Part shown: positions 1 to 12,360 of the stretch, in pieces | How positions within the stretch are numbered: position 1 is the first letter of the stretch | How the letters are laid out: each line of letters starts with the position of its first letter | Origin: Phaseolus vulgaris | Lineage: Eukaryota > Streptophyta > Magnoliopsida > Fabales > Fabaceae | Assembly (NCBI RefSeq): GCF_000499845.2 | Contig: NC_023753.2 | Location: forward strand, 1,736,001 to 1,800,000 | Length of the DNA: 64,000 nt | Direction of reading: 5' to 3' | The notes under the pieces: model-generated | What the model saw: only the letters and a program-made list of their open reading frames with translations | The model's database searches: none | What the model was told of the DNA's origin: nothing | Position numbers and translations under genes: made by a program

Positions 1-204
1 TATCAATAAAATGATTCTCTATGAATAAATTTTAAATTACCCATTAGTTAGTTAATTAAATAATAACTTTATTGGCATAATCCCTTTGATAATAATGGTA
101 TTATTATTTTATAAACCATTTTTAAATTTCGCATGGATTTTAAGGTGCTTCATCCAATGGATTCTGGGGGAGGTGAAATAAGAGAATATGGAGTTTTTCA
201 ATTT
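1..204. other. AT-rich flank left of the tandem duplication
   Basis: No gene seen. This stretch precedes the first base that recurs at 11725, so it is the sequence outside the duplicated block. It contains a short G-rich patch near 165-176 but no ORF or repeat that I can name. Confidence 0.5.
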
Positions 205-461
205 GTAGACATATACCAAAATTTGAAGCAACTGGTAAATGTTTCTTTTAATAAGAAAAACATTTAATAATGGAGTTGGTCCACTGCTGAAATTGGTAGG
301 GTAACCCTTATTTGCTAGTATTTGGTTGGTTGGTATTAACCCATTCCATTGGGATTTAACAAATTTTAGAGTAAGAACACTAATTATTAGTGGGATCTTA
401 TGAAATTATGTAATTTATTTTACTTTTATAACAATCTCATTTATAAAGGAATATAGTGTAA

Positions 462-806
462 TATTACTAAAAAAATTATTATATAAAAATTAATTTTAAA
501 AAATAATAATAATTAATTATTATATTAACTAAATTATATATGATTTTAAAGATTAAAAAAATTATTAGTAATTAAATTAATTTTTATTATTGATAAATAG
601 TTTTAAAATTATTATCTAATTAATTATTTTAACTACTAATTATTTAGATTTTAAAATTGATACCTGCTAATTAATTAGTATTTATCGATACTAAAATTAA
701 TTTATATGTAAAAAATTCTTTTAATCTTTAAAATAGTATTTAATTTAGTTAATATGATAATTAATTATTTTTTATTTAATAATTTTTTAATATGATATAT
801 TTTAAA
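462..806. repeat. AT-rich fold-back MITE-like element
   Basis: The two halves are near reverse complements over more than 100 bases (for example the block around 505-570 against that around 715-790), so the piece can fold on itself. There is no coding capacity. A diverged copy sits at the matching place in copy B (11982-12360), so insertion predates the tandem duplication. Related fold-back pieces are at 6945-7245, 38880-39265 and 39537-39652. The superfamily is not clear. Confidence 0.6.
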
Positions 807-1674
807 AAATTAAAATAATTCATGTAAAGGTGAATTTTAAAGATTATTAGATTTTTTTTTTTACTTTAAGGAATTAGTAACACTTGGTTGAAACATCACT
901 CTTTATATTGTTGAAACATCTCCCAAATTCTAAAGTTCATTTAATGGTACGAAAGGTGATAAATAAAGAAAAAAATAAAAATAAAAATGAAGAGAAATAA
1001 AAATATATTATTTTTATTTTATTTTATTCAATTATTATACTTACAAACGATTTGAAAATAAAAAATGGACCACGTTTATAATTGATTGTAAGGTTACTTT
1101 TAAAGTAAGTTGTGATAAAAAAAATACAAAAGAATTAATTATATTATTTTATTTTTACTTTTCACATTTTCAACTTACAATTACACAAAAAATTCTTACA
1201 CCACCTTTCATAGATTTTCCAAATTTTCTTACCCTTCTAACAAAGTAAACCAAGCCTCTCCCCCATTTTTCTTTTTATTTTAGCATTGGTTTCGTCTGTT
1301 TAACTATAAACGAAGATAGATTTGGATATAATATTAGACAAATTAAATAATCATAAATAATATTAAAATTATCTAAATATGAACTAACTAAATAATAATA
1401 TTTATTAATAAAATGAATAATAAAATAAAATTTTAATATAACACAAAAATATTTAATTTATTTATTTCCATTTTAAATGATTTTAATTTTTTTATTTATA
1501 ATTTTAATTAACTAAAATCCGCACAAAAATAACTCATTTCATTTTTTAATTTTTTTATACACAAAGATAAATTTTTAATTTTATATTTTATATAATTACA
1601 AATAATTCAAAATACCTTTACAACCATCACATCACTCACATATTTTAATAAATTTTTTCATACATCCTTTGACA
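807..1674. other. AT-rich intergenic DNA
   Basis: No gene seen. The sequence is conserved with copy B (about 12361-13250). It holds A/T homopolymers and low-complexity TTTAA-rich stretches only. Confidence 0.5.
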
Positions 1675-3110
1675 TGTAACGTCACCTTTTTTTTAAAGAA
1701 CATAAACCCATTATTCTTCCTTATCTCCATTCCTCTCTCTCTCTCTCCAATTCTCTTCTCTCCCTCTCTCTTAATTTCTCTCCCAATCTTCATCTATTTT
1801 AGAATCTGATCATATCACGTTGTAGCTGGCGAGTTAAGGAACATTTCTACCCGATCAGATTTTCAAACAGAGTAAGTTCATTTTTACTCTAAATATCCTT
1901 TGTTCTCTGTTTTTCCTTGGGATTTAGTCATCAATCTTGGTGGGGTCAGTTGAGAAGTTTAATCCTCTCAACTTATTCTATTATATACTGAAATTTTGTT
2001 CTGTTTGGATAATTTGCATTAGGCCCGTAAATCTTGAAGCTTATCCAAACGGTGGAGAATAAAATTCTAAAAGTTGATTGGAAAGCAAGCAATTGAGGTA
2101 AGGGAAGCTAAATTTAATTTTTAATAGCACCCTAGGATAGAAGATCTGAATGCGGAAGGGACGTGGTCCCAATATTCAATTTTTCTTGCAGGGATGTTGT
2201 GTGTTTATATACATTGGGTTGTTTGTTTATATATTATTTAAATTTGTGAAAATATTCAGTTTTGATGATTTAGTATTAAAGTGTTATTTTTTTTACGTCA
2301 AATAGAATTTTGAATATTTTGGATCACTTTTTGAATGATATTGTATGGCGAAATGGTATGGAATTGAATTCATACATTTGGGATAATGTATGGACTGATG
2401 TTAGTTGTGTATTAAATATTGATGTCGGAATAATGTATGGACTGATGTTTGTTGTGTATTAAGTATTGATGCCTATGTGGTAACAGAGATCCCCGAGCTT
2501 CACTGATGATCTAAGTCACATAGACTAAGATATCAGGTGGTGAGAAACTGATGGGGGAGTTCATGCACACCGTGACATATGAGATGCACGGCTTGGGTTG
2601 TACTGAACTTATCCTGATCCTTTCTGTTGGATTTGCTGGTAATCTTTGGATCAGGTGTTAGTCTCTGGTAGGACTTACTTAATACGGGTCTTCCAGAAGA
2701 CGTTGTTTGTTGAATATCTTGGATGTGTAGATCCATGTGAGATCTATGTGATTGTTTTAATGTTGGGATTTGAAGAAGATTGTATAATTTGAGAAATTGA
2801 TCATGTAACTTGGTTTTCTCTTTTGATTTAATTGCGTATATTATAAAATTATATTTTCACTAGCTTACCCTTGTTTTTCTTACTGTGTTTGAACTGCGAT
2901 GACTGTACTATGTACACGAGCAGATGACCATACAGGTGCAGGAGAACCTTAGAGGTTACAGAGTTTTATTTTGAGCTGTGGATATGTAAATATTTGTATT
3001 TCTATAAATCCTAATCATGTATTAGGAATGTTTTTGAAAAACTCCAAGTTTGTATAGAAACTGGTAGAACTTTTATTGTAATAGTTATATGTAAGTTATG
3101 GGGTGTTACA
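1675..3110 (-). mobile_element. Solo LTR, family S, copy 1
   Basis: The element begins TGTAAC and ends GTTACA, i.e. TG...CA ends with short inverted termini. It is flanked by a perfect 5-bp direct repeat TGACA (1670-1674 and 3111-3115). It is 1436 bp long with no internal coding region, which fits a solo LTR. The paralogous site near 13250-13265 in copy B is uninterrupted. Related copies are at 7865-9321, 58596-59970 and 60860-62167. Strand follows my convention that the TGTAACACCCC end is 5'. A 67-codon minus-strand ORF inside recurs in other copies, but only because the LTR itself is conserved. Confidence 0.85.
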
Positions 3111-3115
3111 TGACA

Positions 3116-4580
3116 TACCTCAATTTAATCACACAAATTTTTTCACACTTTCTTCTCAAATCTTCACATTTTCACTCCCTCAAATCCCCACACTTTCACT
3201 CCTCAATCCAAACACGACATTATAGTCGTACCCTCCTAAAATTTAAAAATATAATTTTATCCTTCTCAAAATAAATTAACAATGGTGAACATATAATATG
3301 TTGGTGGTGTAGTGTTTGAGTATTTTGTTAAGCTTAGATGCTTGGTAGTTGTGTTAGATGCTTGGTGGTTGTGTTACATGGTAGTTGGTGGTACGATTTT
3401 GAGTGAGTTTTTAATTTTTGTTTGTGAAGTTTCAATTTATATTTTGCAATATGATGACTTTCTTCTAGTTTGAACATTTCAAAATGTTAAAACTAATATT
3501 TTTGTTTTTATGGAATGTACCATCCAGAAAATAAAATTTGTATTTAAAATTTGAACACATTCCATATTGTACATTGTAAAACTCACAAATACATTCTAGA
3601 TTTCACATTCTATAATCTATTAATACTTTTTAGAGCGTGCGTTCAAAAATGCATTTCTAGATATGAAAATGTATTTTAGGAAGCACAATTTAAAATGTAT
3701 TTTCAAATTTATAAATATATTTTAGAATTCACTATCTATAATCTATTAAAAATTTATGAAATATCTAATTCTTGATTATAATAATCAAAGTTTACTTCTG
3801 ATGATATTTTAGAAGTTATAACATAAAATTTTGTAAGGTTCAAAATCTTCCATACTTTGTATAATGTCTTTTTGTATAATGTCTTTTTCTAATGTAGTAT
3901 ATTTTTAAAAACTTAAAATTTAGTAGATTGAATTAATTGAGGTTATTAAGCAATTTAATTAAATTTAGGATATAGCCTTCCAGTAAGGATGAAACAATTT
4001 AATTTTATGGTGTTTTCCTTCTTATTTTATATCTTTGATAGTGTAGTGTGTTTCTCAATACTCTTTTCTTATTTGAAATATAGTGAGCATTAACTAAAGC
4101 ACTATTCAAAATTAAAAAATTTAGACCAAACCTTCATTTAATTTATTCAAAGAAATTTGCATAGTATTCTTGTTTTAGAAATTTAAAAAATTAGAGTTTT
4201 TTTTTTAAAAAAAAATTACTAGTACTCAAACAACAATTTAACTTGTATACATTGATTAAATTTATATAAAAGACTCCTTTGATTTTTTTTTTTTATCTTG
4301 ATTTAATTTTTAAAAGTACTTATATAGAAATTATTTTAAATATTTCCTAAGTTATTGCATAATACTTATGTTTCCAAATTCTTTTATTTCTAATTAATTG
4401 GTTTGAAAAATAATTAATAGTATATAATGGATTTCTATTAATGTGGCCTTTAAATTTATAGTATAAATTTAAACCTTACCTTTAAAAGTAATAACTACTT
4501 TTTAAAAGTTGGTCATCTTAAAAAATATTTTTAGACCAATAAGAATACAGTACTTATATATCTAAAAAGTTAATTGAAGG
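3116..4580. other. Intergenic DNA upstream of DEFL1
   Basis: No gene seen. The stretch 3320-3410 has loosely repeated GT-rich words (around TTGGTGGTTGTGTTA). 3540-3760 has two diverged copies of a motif ending near TCTATAATCTATT. The LINE of copy B is inserted at the site equivalent to about 3900-3920. The last 900 bases match 25860-26690 closely. Confidence 0.5.
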
Positions 4581-4702
4581 TAATATATAATTGGGTTTAA
4601 TAATGTTATTGAATGTGATAGTATATATTTATTAAATATATTATTTTCTACTTTAAGTTTATACACAATCAAAATATTATAGGATTTAACTATTCGTCTA
4701 TC

Positions 4703-4716
4703 TATATATATATATA
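4703..4716 (+). promoter_or_regulatory. TATA box of DEFL1
   Basis: An uninterrupted TATATATATATATA run lies about 75-85 bp before the start codon. It is followed by the family-wide leader CTTGCATACATAT. The same arrangement precedes every member of the cluster, which supports it as the core promoter. Confidence 0.65.
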
Positions 4717-4788
4717 CATGATATTTTCTCTTGCATACATATACACATAAGCCTGAAAAACTAAAGAAACACAAACCTTATTGAAAGA

Positions 4789-5187
4789 ATGAGTATGAAG
4801 ATCAAAACTTTGATGTGGTTCTTCCAAATTATTTGCATTACTTTGTTATTGGCTTCAGGTTCAACTCATATCTGTTTGTTTAGTATGCTTTTTAGTTGTA
4901 ATTTTTTTTTAGATATAGTTTTAACTAAAGAAGTTAAATTTTGTTAAATATGATTTGATAAAAGATAAGAAAAAGCTTTATTTGGATATAATTTTTAAGG
5001 AAATTTTGCATGAATTTCAGGAACAAGCAGTGATACACCAATACTTCGTCATGAAATTGTTTGCCATGTAGGAGGAGGAGCATGTCCCGATCCTAAAGGG
5101 TGTATGTTTTTTTGTCAAATAACTGGATACAAAGATGGTGGTTATTGCATTCCTCGTGGTAGTGAAAGGTGTTGCTGCATCCTATGA
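4789..5187 (+). CDS. DEFL1: secreted defensin-like cysteine-rich peptide (2 exons)
   Basis: Joined exons 4789-4858 and 5021-5187 encode 78 residues. The 162-bp intron has GT..AG ends and splits a Gly codon (phase 1). Residues 1-23 form a signal peptide: basic MSMKIK, then a hydrophobic core. The mature part has eight Cys spaced C-x6-C-x5-C-x3-C-x10-C-x7-CCC. The CX3C and the G-Y-C gamma-core suggest a cysteine-stabilised alpha-beta fold. The ATG is the first in the leader and matches paralogues; a second in-frame ATG is at codon 3. AATAAA lies at 5207-5212. The product is predicted to be secreted and might be antimicrobial or a signal; the activity is unknown. Its near-identical duplicate is DEFL3, differing at one residue (Gly here, Ser there) in the C5-C6 loop. 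Confidence 0.8.
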
Positions 5188-5212
5188 AATTCTCTTTTGA
5201 AACATCAATAAA

Positions 5213-6484
5213 CTTTCTTAATTCCTATCATTATACATCTCTAATTTGATGTGTCTTTATTTTTTATAAGGGTTGGATCATCGTTAAATGATTTATATTT
5301 ATTTATTTATTTAATGAAAAAAATTAAATCCACTTTTTTATTATTAACAAAGAATTTTGCTCAAACTTATTCAATCAAAACATAATTTAATCAACTATTT
5401 GTTCTTTTAAATTTAAAATAAGTGATTTTGAAATATATATATATTTTAATTTATTTATTTTATAAGAATATCGGATTTGGTTATTAAAAGAAGTTCAAAA
5501 CTGTTTTTTTAACATATCAAAGAAAATATGCTTATTAAAAAAACATTTCAAGAAATACCAATAGTGGCCACCCCACTATCAACCATTATTCATTTAGAGA
5601 AATTGTCACATTCACCCAACAAATTAAAATTTGTCCAAAGAATTCAATCGTGAGAGTATTTAGAAAAAAAAAAGATTAAATCTGGTATGAAATTTGTTGA
5701 ATTCTTAATTATGATTTTAGATTATATTTTGATCTTATAGTTTAAAAGGTATTTTGAGGTGTATTTTTTTTTTAATTGTGTTGTAAGTAAGTTAACAAAG
5801 TTTGATCTTGTTATTTTTATTTAAACCTGTTTCTGAAAGTGTTTTAAAATTTAAACCAAAGTAAGTTTTTACCTTAAAATAGGAATTAAAAAATTAATCA
5901 AGTCTATAAAATATGAGCTCTCAACATATAATTAAATTAACAATAAAAATATATTGAAAAAAAGACATTACACTAAAATCACTACTATTTTCTTAGCAAA
6001 GAATTTCGCTTTGACTTCATCGATTAAAAATATAATTTAATAGACTAAAATACCTAAAAATCCCATTTAACTAATTTAAACCAATTAAAACGAGTTTTAA
6101 CATTCACAAAAGTCATGAACCTTCATTTTTAATTGATTTATTAGGTTAAAATATACTTTTTAACTAGCTAAAATAATCAATACAACCGTGCAAAGCTTAT
6201 CTATATAAAATATCATTTGAAATTGATTTATGAGAATGTGAGAATTTTGAAAAACAATTTTACAATAGCTTTGCATAATATGACACTTTTTCTCAAAAGG
6301 TCAAGTCCTTTTGTTCTTACATTAAGGGTTATATTTTCAGTTCAATCCTTATAAATCTGCCAAAAAAACTTGTTAGGAGTTTTTGTTCCAAACTTTGTGT
6401 TGTTGTGTGATTCTTGATTTCACTTGTCACACTTTTGTTAATTGTGGTAAAAGATATTGTTGAAAAAGGTCAAGTTTAATATTG
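5213..6484. other. 3' flank of DEFL1 and AT-rich spacer
   Basis: No gene seen. 5213-5790 matches the flank of DEFL3 (27124-27768). From about 5790 the two tandem copies diverge, and copy B resumes at the equivalent of 7462. Part of 5770-6350 resembles 53220-54330 in the right half of the array. Confidence 0.5.
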
Positions 6485-6630
6485 GGCCTAAAAATGGGCC
6501 TTCTTTGCTTTTTGTAACCAGCAATACACAGGCTATGTTACTTTATATTCACACCTATGGTCTTTACGTTTTGCATTCTCTTTTTTCTTTTCGCTTCTTT
6601 CCGGTTTCCTAAACCCTAAACTTTTATATA
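6485..6630 (+). promoter_or_regulatory. Orphan promoter-like patch: two TGGGCC/T boxes plus a telo-box
   Basis: Two site II-type boxes (TTGGGCC and ATGGGCC, 6483-6501) are followed about 110 bp later by CTAAACCCTAAAC (telo-box, about 6607-6619) and a TATATATA run. In plants this combination is typical of promoters and 5' leaders of translation-related genes. No such gene follows; the next sequence is a DEFL relic. It may be a captured promoter fragment or chance. Confidence 0.35.
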
Positions 6631-6639
6631 TATATATAT

Positions 6640-6905
6640 ATATTACTTTTTTTAGTTGTAAGCTTTTTTTTCCTATTTTCATCTTAACACTTTATGCTGA
6701 ATAAAATAAAATATAATATTAACTAAGTAATTTAAATTTTGTTAAATATGATTTGATAAAAGATAAGAAAAAGTTTGATTTGGATATAATATTTTTATAA
6801 GAAAATGAAGACTACTCCTATGAAATTCTTTTATAATAATATTTTTTTCACTCTATATATTAAAGGAAACTTTGGAAAGGTCAATTAACTCTCTCAATTC
6901 CTATC
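6640..6905 (+). pseudogene. DEFL relic lacking both exons
   Basis: 6650-6800 matches the intron body of the family (AGTTGTAAG, then the GTTAAATATGATTTG block also found at 4943-4975). It runs directly into a remnant of the exon 2 end (CCTATGAAATTC) and family 3'-UTR sequence (near 6855-6900). Exon 1 and nearly all of exon 2 are gone. The equivalent stretch is absent from copy B. Confidence 0.55.
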
Positions 6906-6944
6906 TTATATCTTGATCTTCATCAAAAAAATATGTATGGATAC

Positions 6945-7245
6945 ATTATTATCACCGAAAAATATTATTAAATAAAAAATAATTTTAAAAATTAAAAAAT
7001 AATTAGTTATTGTATTAACTAAATTAAATACTATTTTATAAACTAAAAAAGTTATTGGTATATAAATTAGTTAAATTAATTAATTAGATACTAAGGTTTT
7101 AGCTACCAACCTTAGAAGAAGTAGTTAAAATTTGATAAGTACTTAGATACAAATTTATAAGTTATTTATTAATAATATAAACTACTTTATATTTTTTTTA
7201 TTTACAGAAACTACTTTAGATATCAATAATTTTTTAGTGTGTCTT
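6945..7245. repeat. AT-rich fold-back MITE-like element
   Basis: The two arms are near reverse complements (around 6960-7050 against 7140-7245). The word TTAACTAAATTA is shared with the element at 462-806. No coding capacity. Confidence 0.5.
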
Positions 7246-7864
7246 TGAATTATAAATATTTTTTTTTCAAAGAAAATACATTCAAATAAAAAATCTCTCT
7301 TCAATATTCATGGGAATAAAATAAAAAGAGCCCGAGTAGGTACTATCCGGACTCATTGACCATAGAAATAAAAAGAAAAAAAAACTCCAAAATAGAAGAA
7401 TATAGAATAACGAAAAAAAGAGAGAGATAAGATAAAAAAAAATAAGTTTCTTTTAAAATAATATATAATTTAATTAATTTAATAACTAATTATTATTTTT
7501 TCTTTAAATTCATTTTTATTTAATGATTTTTTTACAGTAACATATGTATATATTATCTTATATTGATTTTCTTGATAAAGTATAAAAAAATATATTATTG
7601 ATAACAAATAATAATATAGAAAATTACCTCTCAAAATATAATTCAATTAACAAAAAGAATATACTGAAAAAAAAGATATTACACTAAAATCACCACTCTT
7701 TTATTAGCAATAAATTTTGGTTTAACTTAATTGATCAAAACATAATTTAATCAACTAAAATCACTAACGTCTCCTTCTAACAATCTAAAAAGTCAATAAA
7801 ATTTATTTTTAATAAGTTAAAACATATTTTAACTAGCTAAAATCATCAATACAATAGTGAAAAG
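7246..7864. other. AT-rich spacer
   Basis: No gene seen. It contains a purine-rich A/G tract (7360-7445). From 7462 it is again colinear with copy B (27770 onward). Confidence 0.45.
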
Positions 7865-9321
7865 TGTAACACCCCAGAAAATAACATTTAACTATTACAA
7901 TACAAGTTCTACGTATTTCTATACAAACTTGAAGTTTTTCAAAACATTCCTAATACATGATTAGGATTTATAGAAATACAAATATTTTCATATTCATAGC
8001 TCAAAATAAAACTCTGAAACCTCTAAGGCTTTCCTGCACCTGTATGGTCATCTGCTCGTGTACATAGTACAGTCATCGCAGTTTAAACACAACACAAAAA
8101 GCAAGGGTAAGCTAGTGAAAATAGAATTTTATAATATACGAAATTAAATTAAAAGAGAAAACAAATTACATGGCCAATTTCTCTATTATTCAATCGTCTT
8201 CAAATTACAACATAAATCAATCACATAGATCTCACATGGATCTACACATTCATAAATATTCAACAAACAACGTCTTCCGGAAGACCCGTATTAAGTAAGT
8301 CCTACCAGAGACTAACACCTGATCCAAAGATTACCAGCGAATCCAACAGAAAGGATCAGGGTAAGTTCAATACAACCCAAGCCGTGCATCTCATATGTCA
8401 CGGTGTGCATGAACTCCCCCATCAGCTTCTCACCACCTGATATCTTAGTCTATGTGACTTAGATCATCAGTGAAGCTCGGAGATCTCTGTTACCACATAG
8501 GCATCAATACTTAATACACAGCAAACATCAGTCCCTACATTATCCCGACATCAATACTTAATACACAACAAACATCAGTCCATACATTGTCCCAAATGTA
8601 TGAATTCAATTTCATACCATTTCGTCATACAATATCATTCAAAAAGTTATCCACAATATTCAAAAGTTTATTTGATATAAAAAAAAATACACTTTAATAC
8701 TAAATCATCAAAACCCAATATTTTCACAAATTTAAATAATATATAAACAAACAACCCAATATAAATAAACACACAACATCCCTGCAAGAGAAATTGAATA
8801 TTGGGACCACGTCCCTTCCACATTCAGATCTTCTATCCTAGGGTGCTATTAAAAATTAAATTTAGCTTCCCTTACCTCAATTGCTTGCTTTCCAAGCAAC
8901 TTCTAGAATTTTATTCCACACCGTTTGGATAAGCTTCAAGATTTACGGGCTTAATGCAAATTATCCAAACAGAACAAAAATTCAGTATATAATAGAATAA
9001 GTTGAGAGGATTAAACTTCTCAACTGACCCCACCAAGATTGATGACTAAATCCTAAGGAAAAATAGAGAACAAAGGAACTTTAGAGCAAAAATGAACTTA
9101 CTCTGTTTAAAAATCTGATCAGGTAGAAATGTTCCTTAACTTGCCAGCTACAACGTGGTCTGATCAGATTCTAAAATAGATGAAGATTGTGAGAGAAAAT
9201 TAAGAGAGAGGGAGAGAAGAGAATATGGAAAGAGAGAGAAATGGAGATAGGGAAGAAAAGAAAAATATGCGTGCAGGTGCAGGGGTTGCTGTTTTGTTTT
9301 TTTAAAAAAAGTGCTCTTACA
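7865..9321 (+). mobile_element. Solo LTR, family S, copy 2
   Basis: The element starts TGTAACACCCC and ends TTACA, 1457 bp long. It is flanked by a perfect 5-bp repeat AAAAG (7860-7864 and 9322-9326). The empty site survives in copy B near 28163-28175, where the flanks join as GTGGAAAACTTATC. It is in the opposite orientation to the other three copies. There is no internal region or PBS/PPT pair, so it is a solo LTR rather than a full element. Confidence 0.87.
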
Positions 9322-9326
9322 AAAAG

Positions 9327-9860
9327 TTATCTAATATAAAATATCTTTTGAAATTGATTTATAAAAATGTTAGAATTTTGAAAAAATAATTTTGCAGTAG
9401 GTTTGTATATTTTTTCGAAGTTTTTCTTGTTTTGAAAGAAGGTCATGATCGAGTCTTTTTGTTATGACATTATATCATATTTTTAGTACAGTCCTTGTAA
9501 ATATGTGTAAAAAACTTTTTAGGTGTTCTTCTTCCAATTCTGTTTGAACTGTGATTTAATTGAATCAAATAAATTGCATACTCTTTTTATTTTGGAAACG
9601 AAAAAGTTTGTGAAAGTTAAATTAAACTCTTGTATATGTATAGTTTGTTATTCAAAAGTATTATAACTTATTCTATAAAAATAATATATTAATTTTAATT
9701 ATTATCTAAATTATATATATTAGCACATCATTGTGGTGAGAAGTGGGAAAAAAAATCTTACACGGTTAGAAACCGATGTCATGTACAATTTTATACAATG
9801 AATTTTTTTATGACCTTTGAAATTATAAGGTACATGAATATATAAAGTGGGTTTAAAATA

Positions 9861-9901
<41 letters not shown>

Positions 9902-11410
9902 TTTTATTTTTTTTATGATCATTTATGCATAATTTTGTGATAAATCTAGTATGTGAAACTAGTAGTTTAAAGAGAGTGAGTTCAATTTGTGATGAATATT
10001 TTTTTTATCAGTAAAAAATAATATATGTGATTCTGGAGGACGATGAATTCATGTGTAGTTAATGAGATTGAAATGAAATCTAATGATTGTAATTGAAAAT
10101 AGATCTATGTGTGGTCTATATGAATAATGAAATTGGTATTGAAATTTTATATGACAATATTTATAGAAATATTTATAAATTATTAGTTTGATTGATTCTT
10201 TTTGCATGAATTATATATGTTAATTTATTTTCATTAGCTTATCCTCGTTTTTTCTTGTTCTGTTGTGAACTGTGTGATGACTGTATATACATACAAGTGT
10301 CGCAGGGTTTGGAATGCTTTAAGATGTAGTTTTGAACCTTATATTATTAATATTTGTAGTTCTATAAGTTATAATTCTATAATAAAAATATTTTGAAAAA
10401 AAATTGAAATTTATATAAAAATCGATAAATATGACACATAAGAATAAGAGAGAGTGAGTATAATTCACCTATCATATTAACTAAAAATTAAAAAACTTAA
10501 AAAATAAAACAAAGAAGGTAAGTCTGACTTATTAAAAAAAAAGAATATTCATTATAATTATTATTTACACTTAATAAAAATATTTTTAATGTATACTAAA
10601 TCAAATAAAGTATGTTTTAATAAACATACATTTCAAAATAAATATATTATATTTTGAAATATTATGCAATAATGTTACTTATGACAATTATGTAATATAA
10701 TTAATAACAATTAACAAAAACTGATAATTTTATTTTATTTGACATTTCAAAATATATATAATGTATAATAGGTATGAATATATAAATTTCATTGTACTTT
10801 TAAATAATATTATTTATTTAATATATCTAATAGTCCCATATTATTTAGAAATTAATGTAAAAATAATTTAAATACATTTTTTAATTGTTTTTACATTATT
10901 TAAAGATAAAATTATAATAAAACCACCAAATTATTTTAAAAATTTATAAAAAACTAAAACTATTTTTCTGGCCAAAACATCAATATCTTCATGCATTACT
11001 TTTTGTTTAATTGAGAGAATTGAATTAACTTTTAGGATTTTTATTCAATTTATTAGCGTCAAACAACAATTTAATTATATATGTATATAATTAATAATAT
11101 ATAATGTATTTTTTAATTTTATTAATGTGGTATTTATATTTCACATGTTTAGCATGAATATAAATATTTCTTTATTTAGAATTAATAATTATTTTCTAAA
11201 CTTTGGGTATTTTAATATATGTTAAAAATTTCATTAACGGTAAATATAATTAGTTTTAATAATGTTATTGACTTAACTGTCATGTATTTTGATTTATAAA
11301 ACCACACTATGTATTTATTAATATATTATTATTTTCTATTTTACGTTTATACATAATAAAAAATATTAAATTAAAAATATTGTTATAAATTATAGAGTTT
11401 AACATCCCTG
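9327..11410. other. Spacer between DEFL1 and DEFL2, with a (TA)n run
   Basis: No gene seen. A TA dinucleotide run occupies 9862-9898. The rest is AT-rich spacer colinear with 28180-29620 of copy B, except that 10590-11100 has no counterpart in copy B. Blocks such as 10540-10700 recur in later units (31230-31500, 37230-37400, 41640-41790). Confidence 0.5.
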
Positions 11411-11499
11411 TCTTTATATATATGAGATATCTTCTCTTGCATACATATAAACGTAACATAGAAAGTTAAGAAAACACAGGTCTTCTTCAAAGAACGAGC

Positions 11500-11560
11500 A
11501 TGAATATCAAAAGTTTGATGTTCTTTCAAATTCTTTGTATTGTTGTTCTCTTGACTTCAG
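11500..11560 (+). pseudogene. DEFL2: orphan exon 1 (signal peptide only)
   Basis: ATG at 11500 opens a 20-codon signal peptide with a phase-1 GT donor at 11561, exactly as in DEFL4 exon 1. After about 160 bp of intron the sequence jumps at about 11725 to the start of tandem copy B. No exon 2 follows before DEFL3. Reading through the intron extends the frame to only 63 residues with no cysteine frame. The gene was truncated by the tandem duplication: its intact sister is DEFL4 at the end of copy B. The promoter (TATATATA near 11417) is still present, so a short non-coding or read-through transcript is possible. Confidence 0.75.
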
Positions 11561-11981
11561 GTAATAAACTTATATTAGCATGTTTTTTAGTTGTAAGTTT
11601 TACTTTACTTATATTGGCATGTTTTTTAGTTTATAAGTTTTATTTTTCTTTTTATTTTCATCCAAACATTTTATACACAAATATTTATTAATATTTTATA
11701 TCGATTAAATATAATAATTTTCAATTTGAAGACATATACCAAAATTTGAAGCAACTGGTATATGTTTCTTTTAATAAGAAAAACATTTAATAATGGAGAG
11801 TTAGTCCACTGCTGAAATTGGTAGGGTAAGCTTTATTTGCTAGTGTTTGGTTGGTTGGTATTAACCCATTCCATTGGGATTCAACAAATTTTAGAGTAAG
11901 AACACTAATTATTAGTGGATCTTATGAAATTATGTAATATATTTTACTTTTATAACAATCTCATTTATAAAGGAATATAGT

Positions 11982-12360
11982 GTAATATTACTAAAAAAAT
12001 TATTATATAAAAATTAATTTTAGAAAAATAATAATTAATTATTATATTAATTAAATTATATATTATTTTAAAGATTAAAAAAATTATTAATATTTAAATT
12101 AATTTTTATCATTAATAAATAATTTTTAAATTAATATCTAATTAAATACCAAGATTTTAACTATTAATTATTTAGATTTTAAAGTTATACTTGCTAATTA
12201 ATTATATACAACTATTTATTAATACTAAAATTAATTCATATATAAAAAATATTTTTAATCTTTAAAATAGTATTTAATTTAGTTAATACGATAATTATTT
12301 TATTTTTTTAAAATTAATTTTTATTTAATAATTTTTTAATATGATATATTTTAAAAAACC
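11982..12360. repeat. AT-rich fold-back MITE-like element (copy B)
   Basis: This is the counterpart of 462-806, with the same inverted arms and small indels. It was present before the tandem duplication. Confidence 0.55.

Larger units (their letters stand above)
205..11724. repeat. Tandem duplication, copy A (about 11.5 kb)
   Basis: Sequence from about 205 onward recurs in the same order and orientation from about 11725. The shared order is: the 205-1674 region, the 3116-4040 region, DEFL1 (equals DEFL3), its 3' flank to about 5790, then 7462 onward, and finally exon 1 of DEFL2 (equals exon 1 of DEFL4). Copy A carries two solo LTRs (1675-3110, 7865-9321) that copy B lacks. It also has 5790-7462, which copy B lacks. 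The right edge lies in the DEFL2 intron near 11717-11727, where a short stretch (TTTCAATTTG) is common to both parental sequences. Confidence 0.85.

Noticed and set aside
2533..2736. A ~67-codon minus-strand ORF that recurs at 59412-59681 and 61567-61797
   Set aside because: It recurs only because the solo LTR containing it is repeated. Its start and end vary between copies, and no family resemblance is seen.
4562..4774. 70-codon minus-strand ORF, also at 26476-26685
   Set aside because: It lies over the duplicated core promoter of DEFL1 and DEFL3. Its repetition is explained by the duplication.
9862..9898. (TA)n runs here and at 33809-33867, 37028-37061, 41110-41155 and 47965-47993 as possible origins or attachment sites
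   Set aside because: They are ordinary microsatellites in a plant genome. Where they fall before genes they overlap the TATA position, and nothing else supports another role.
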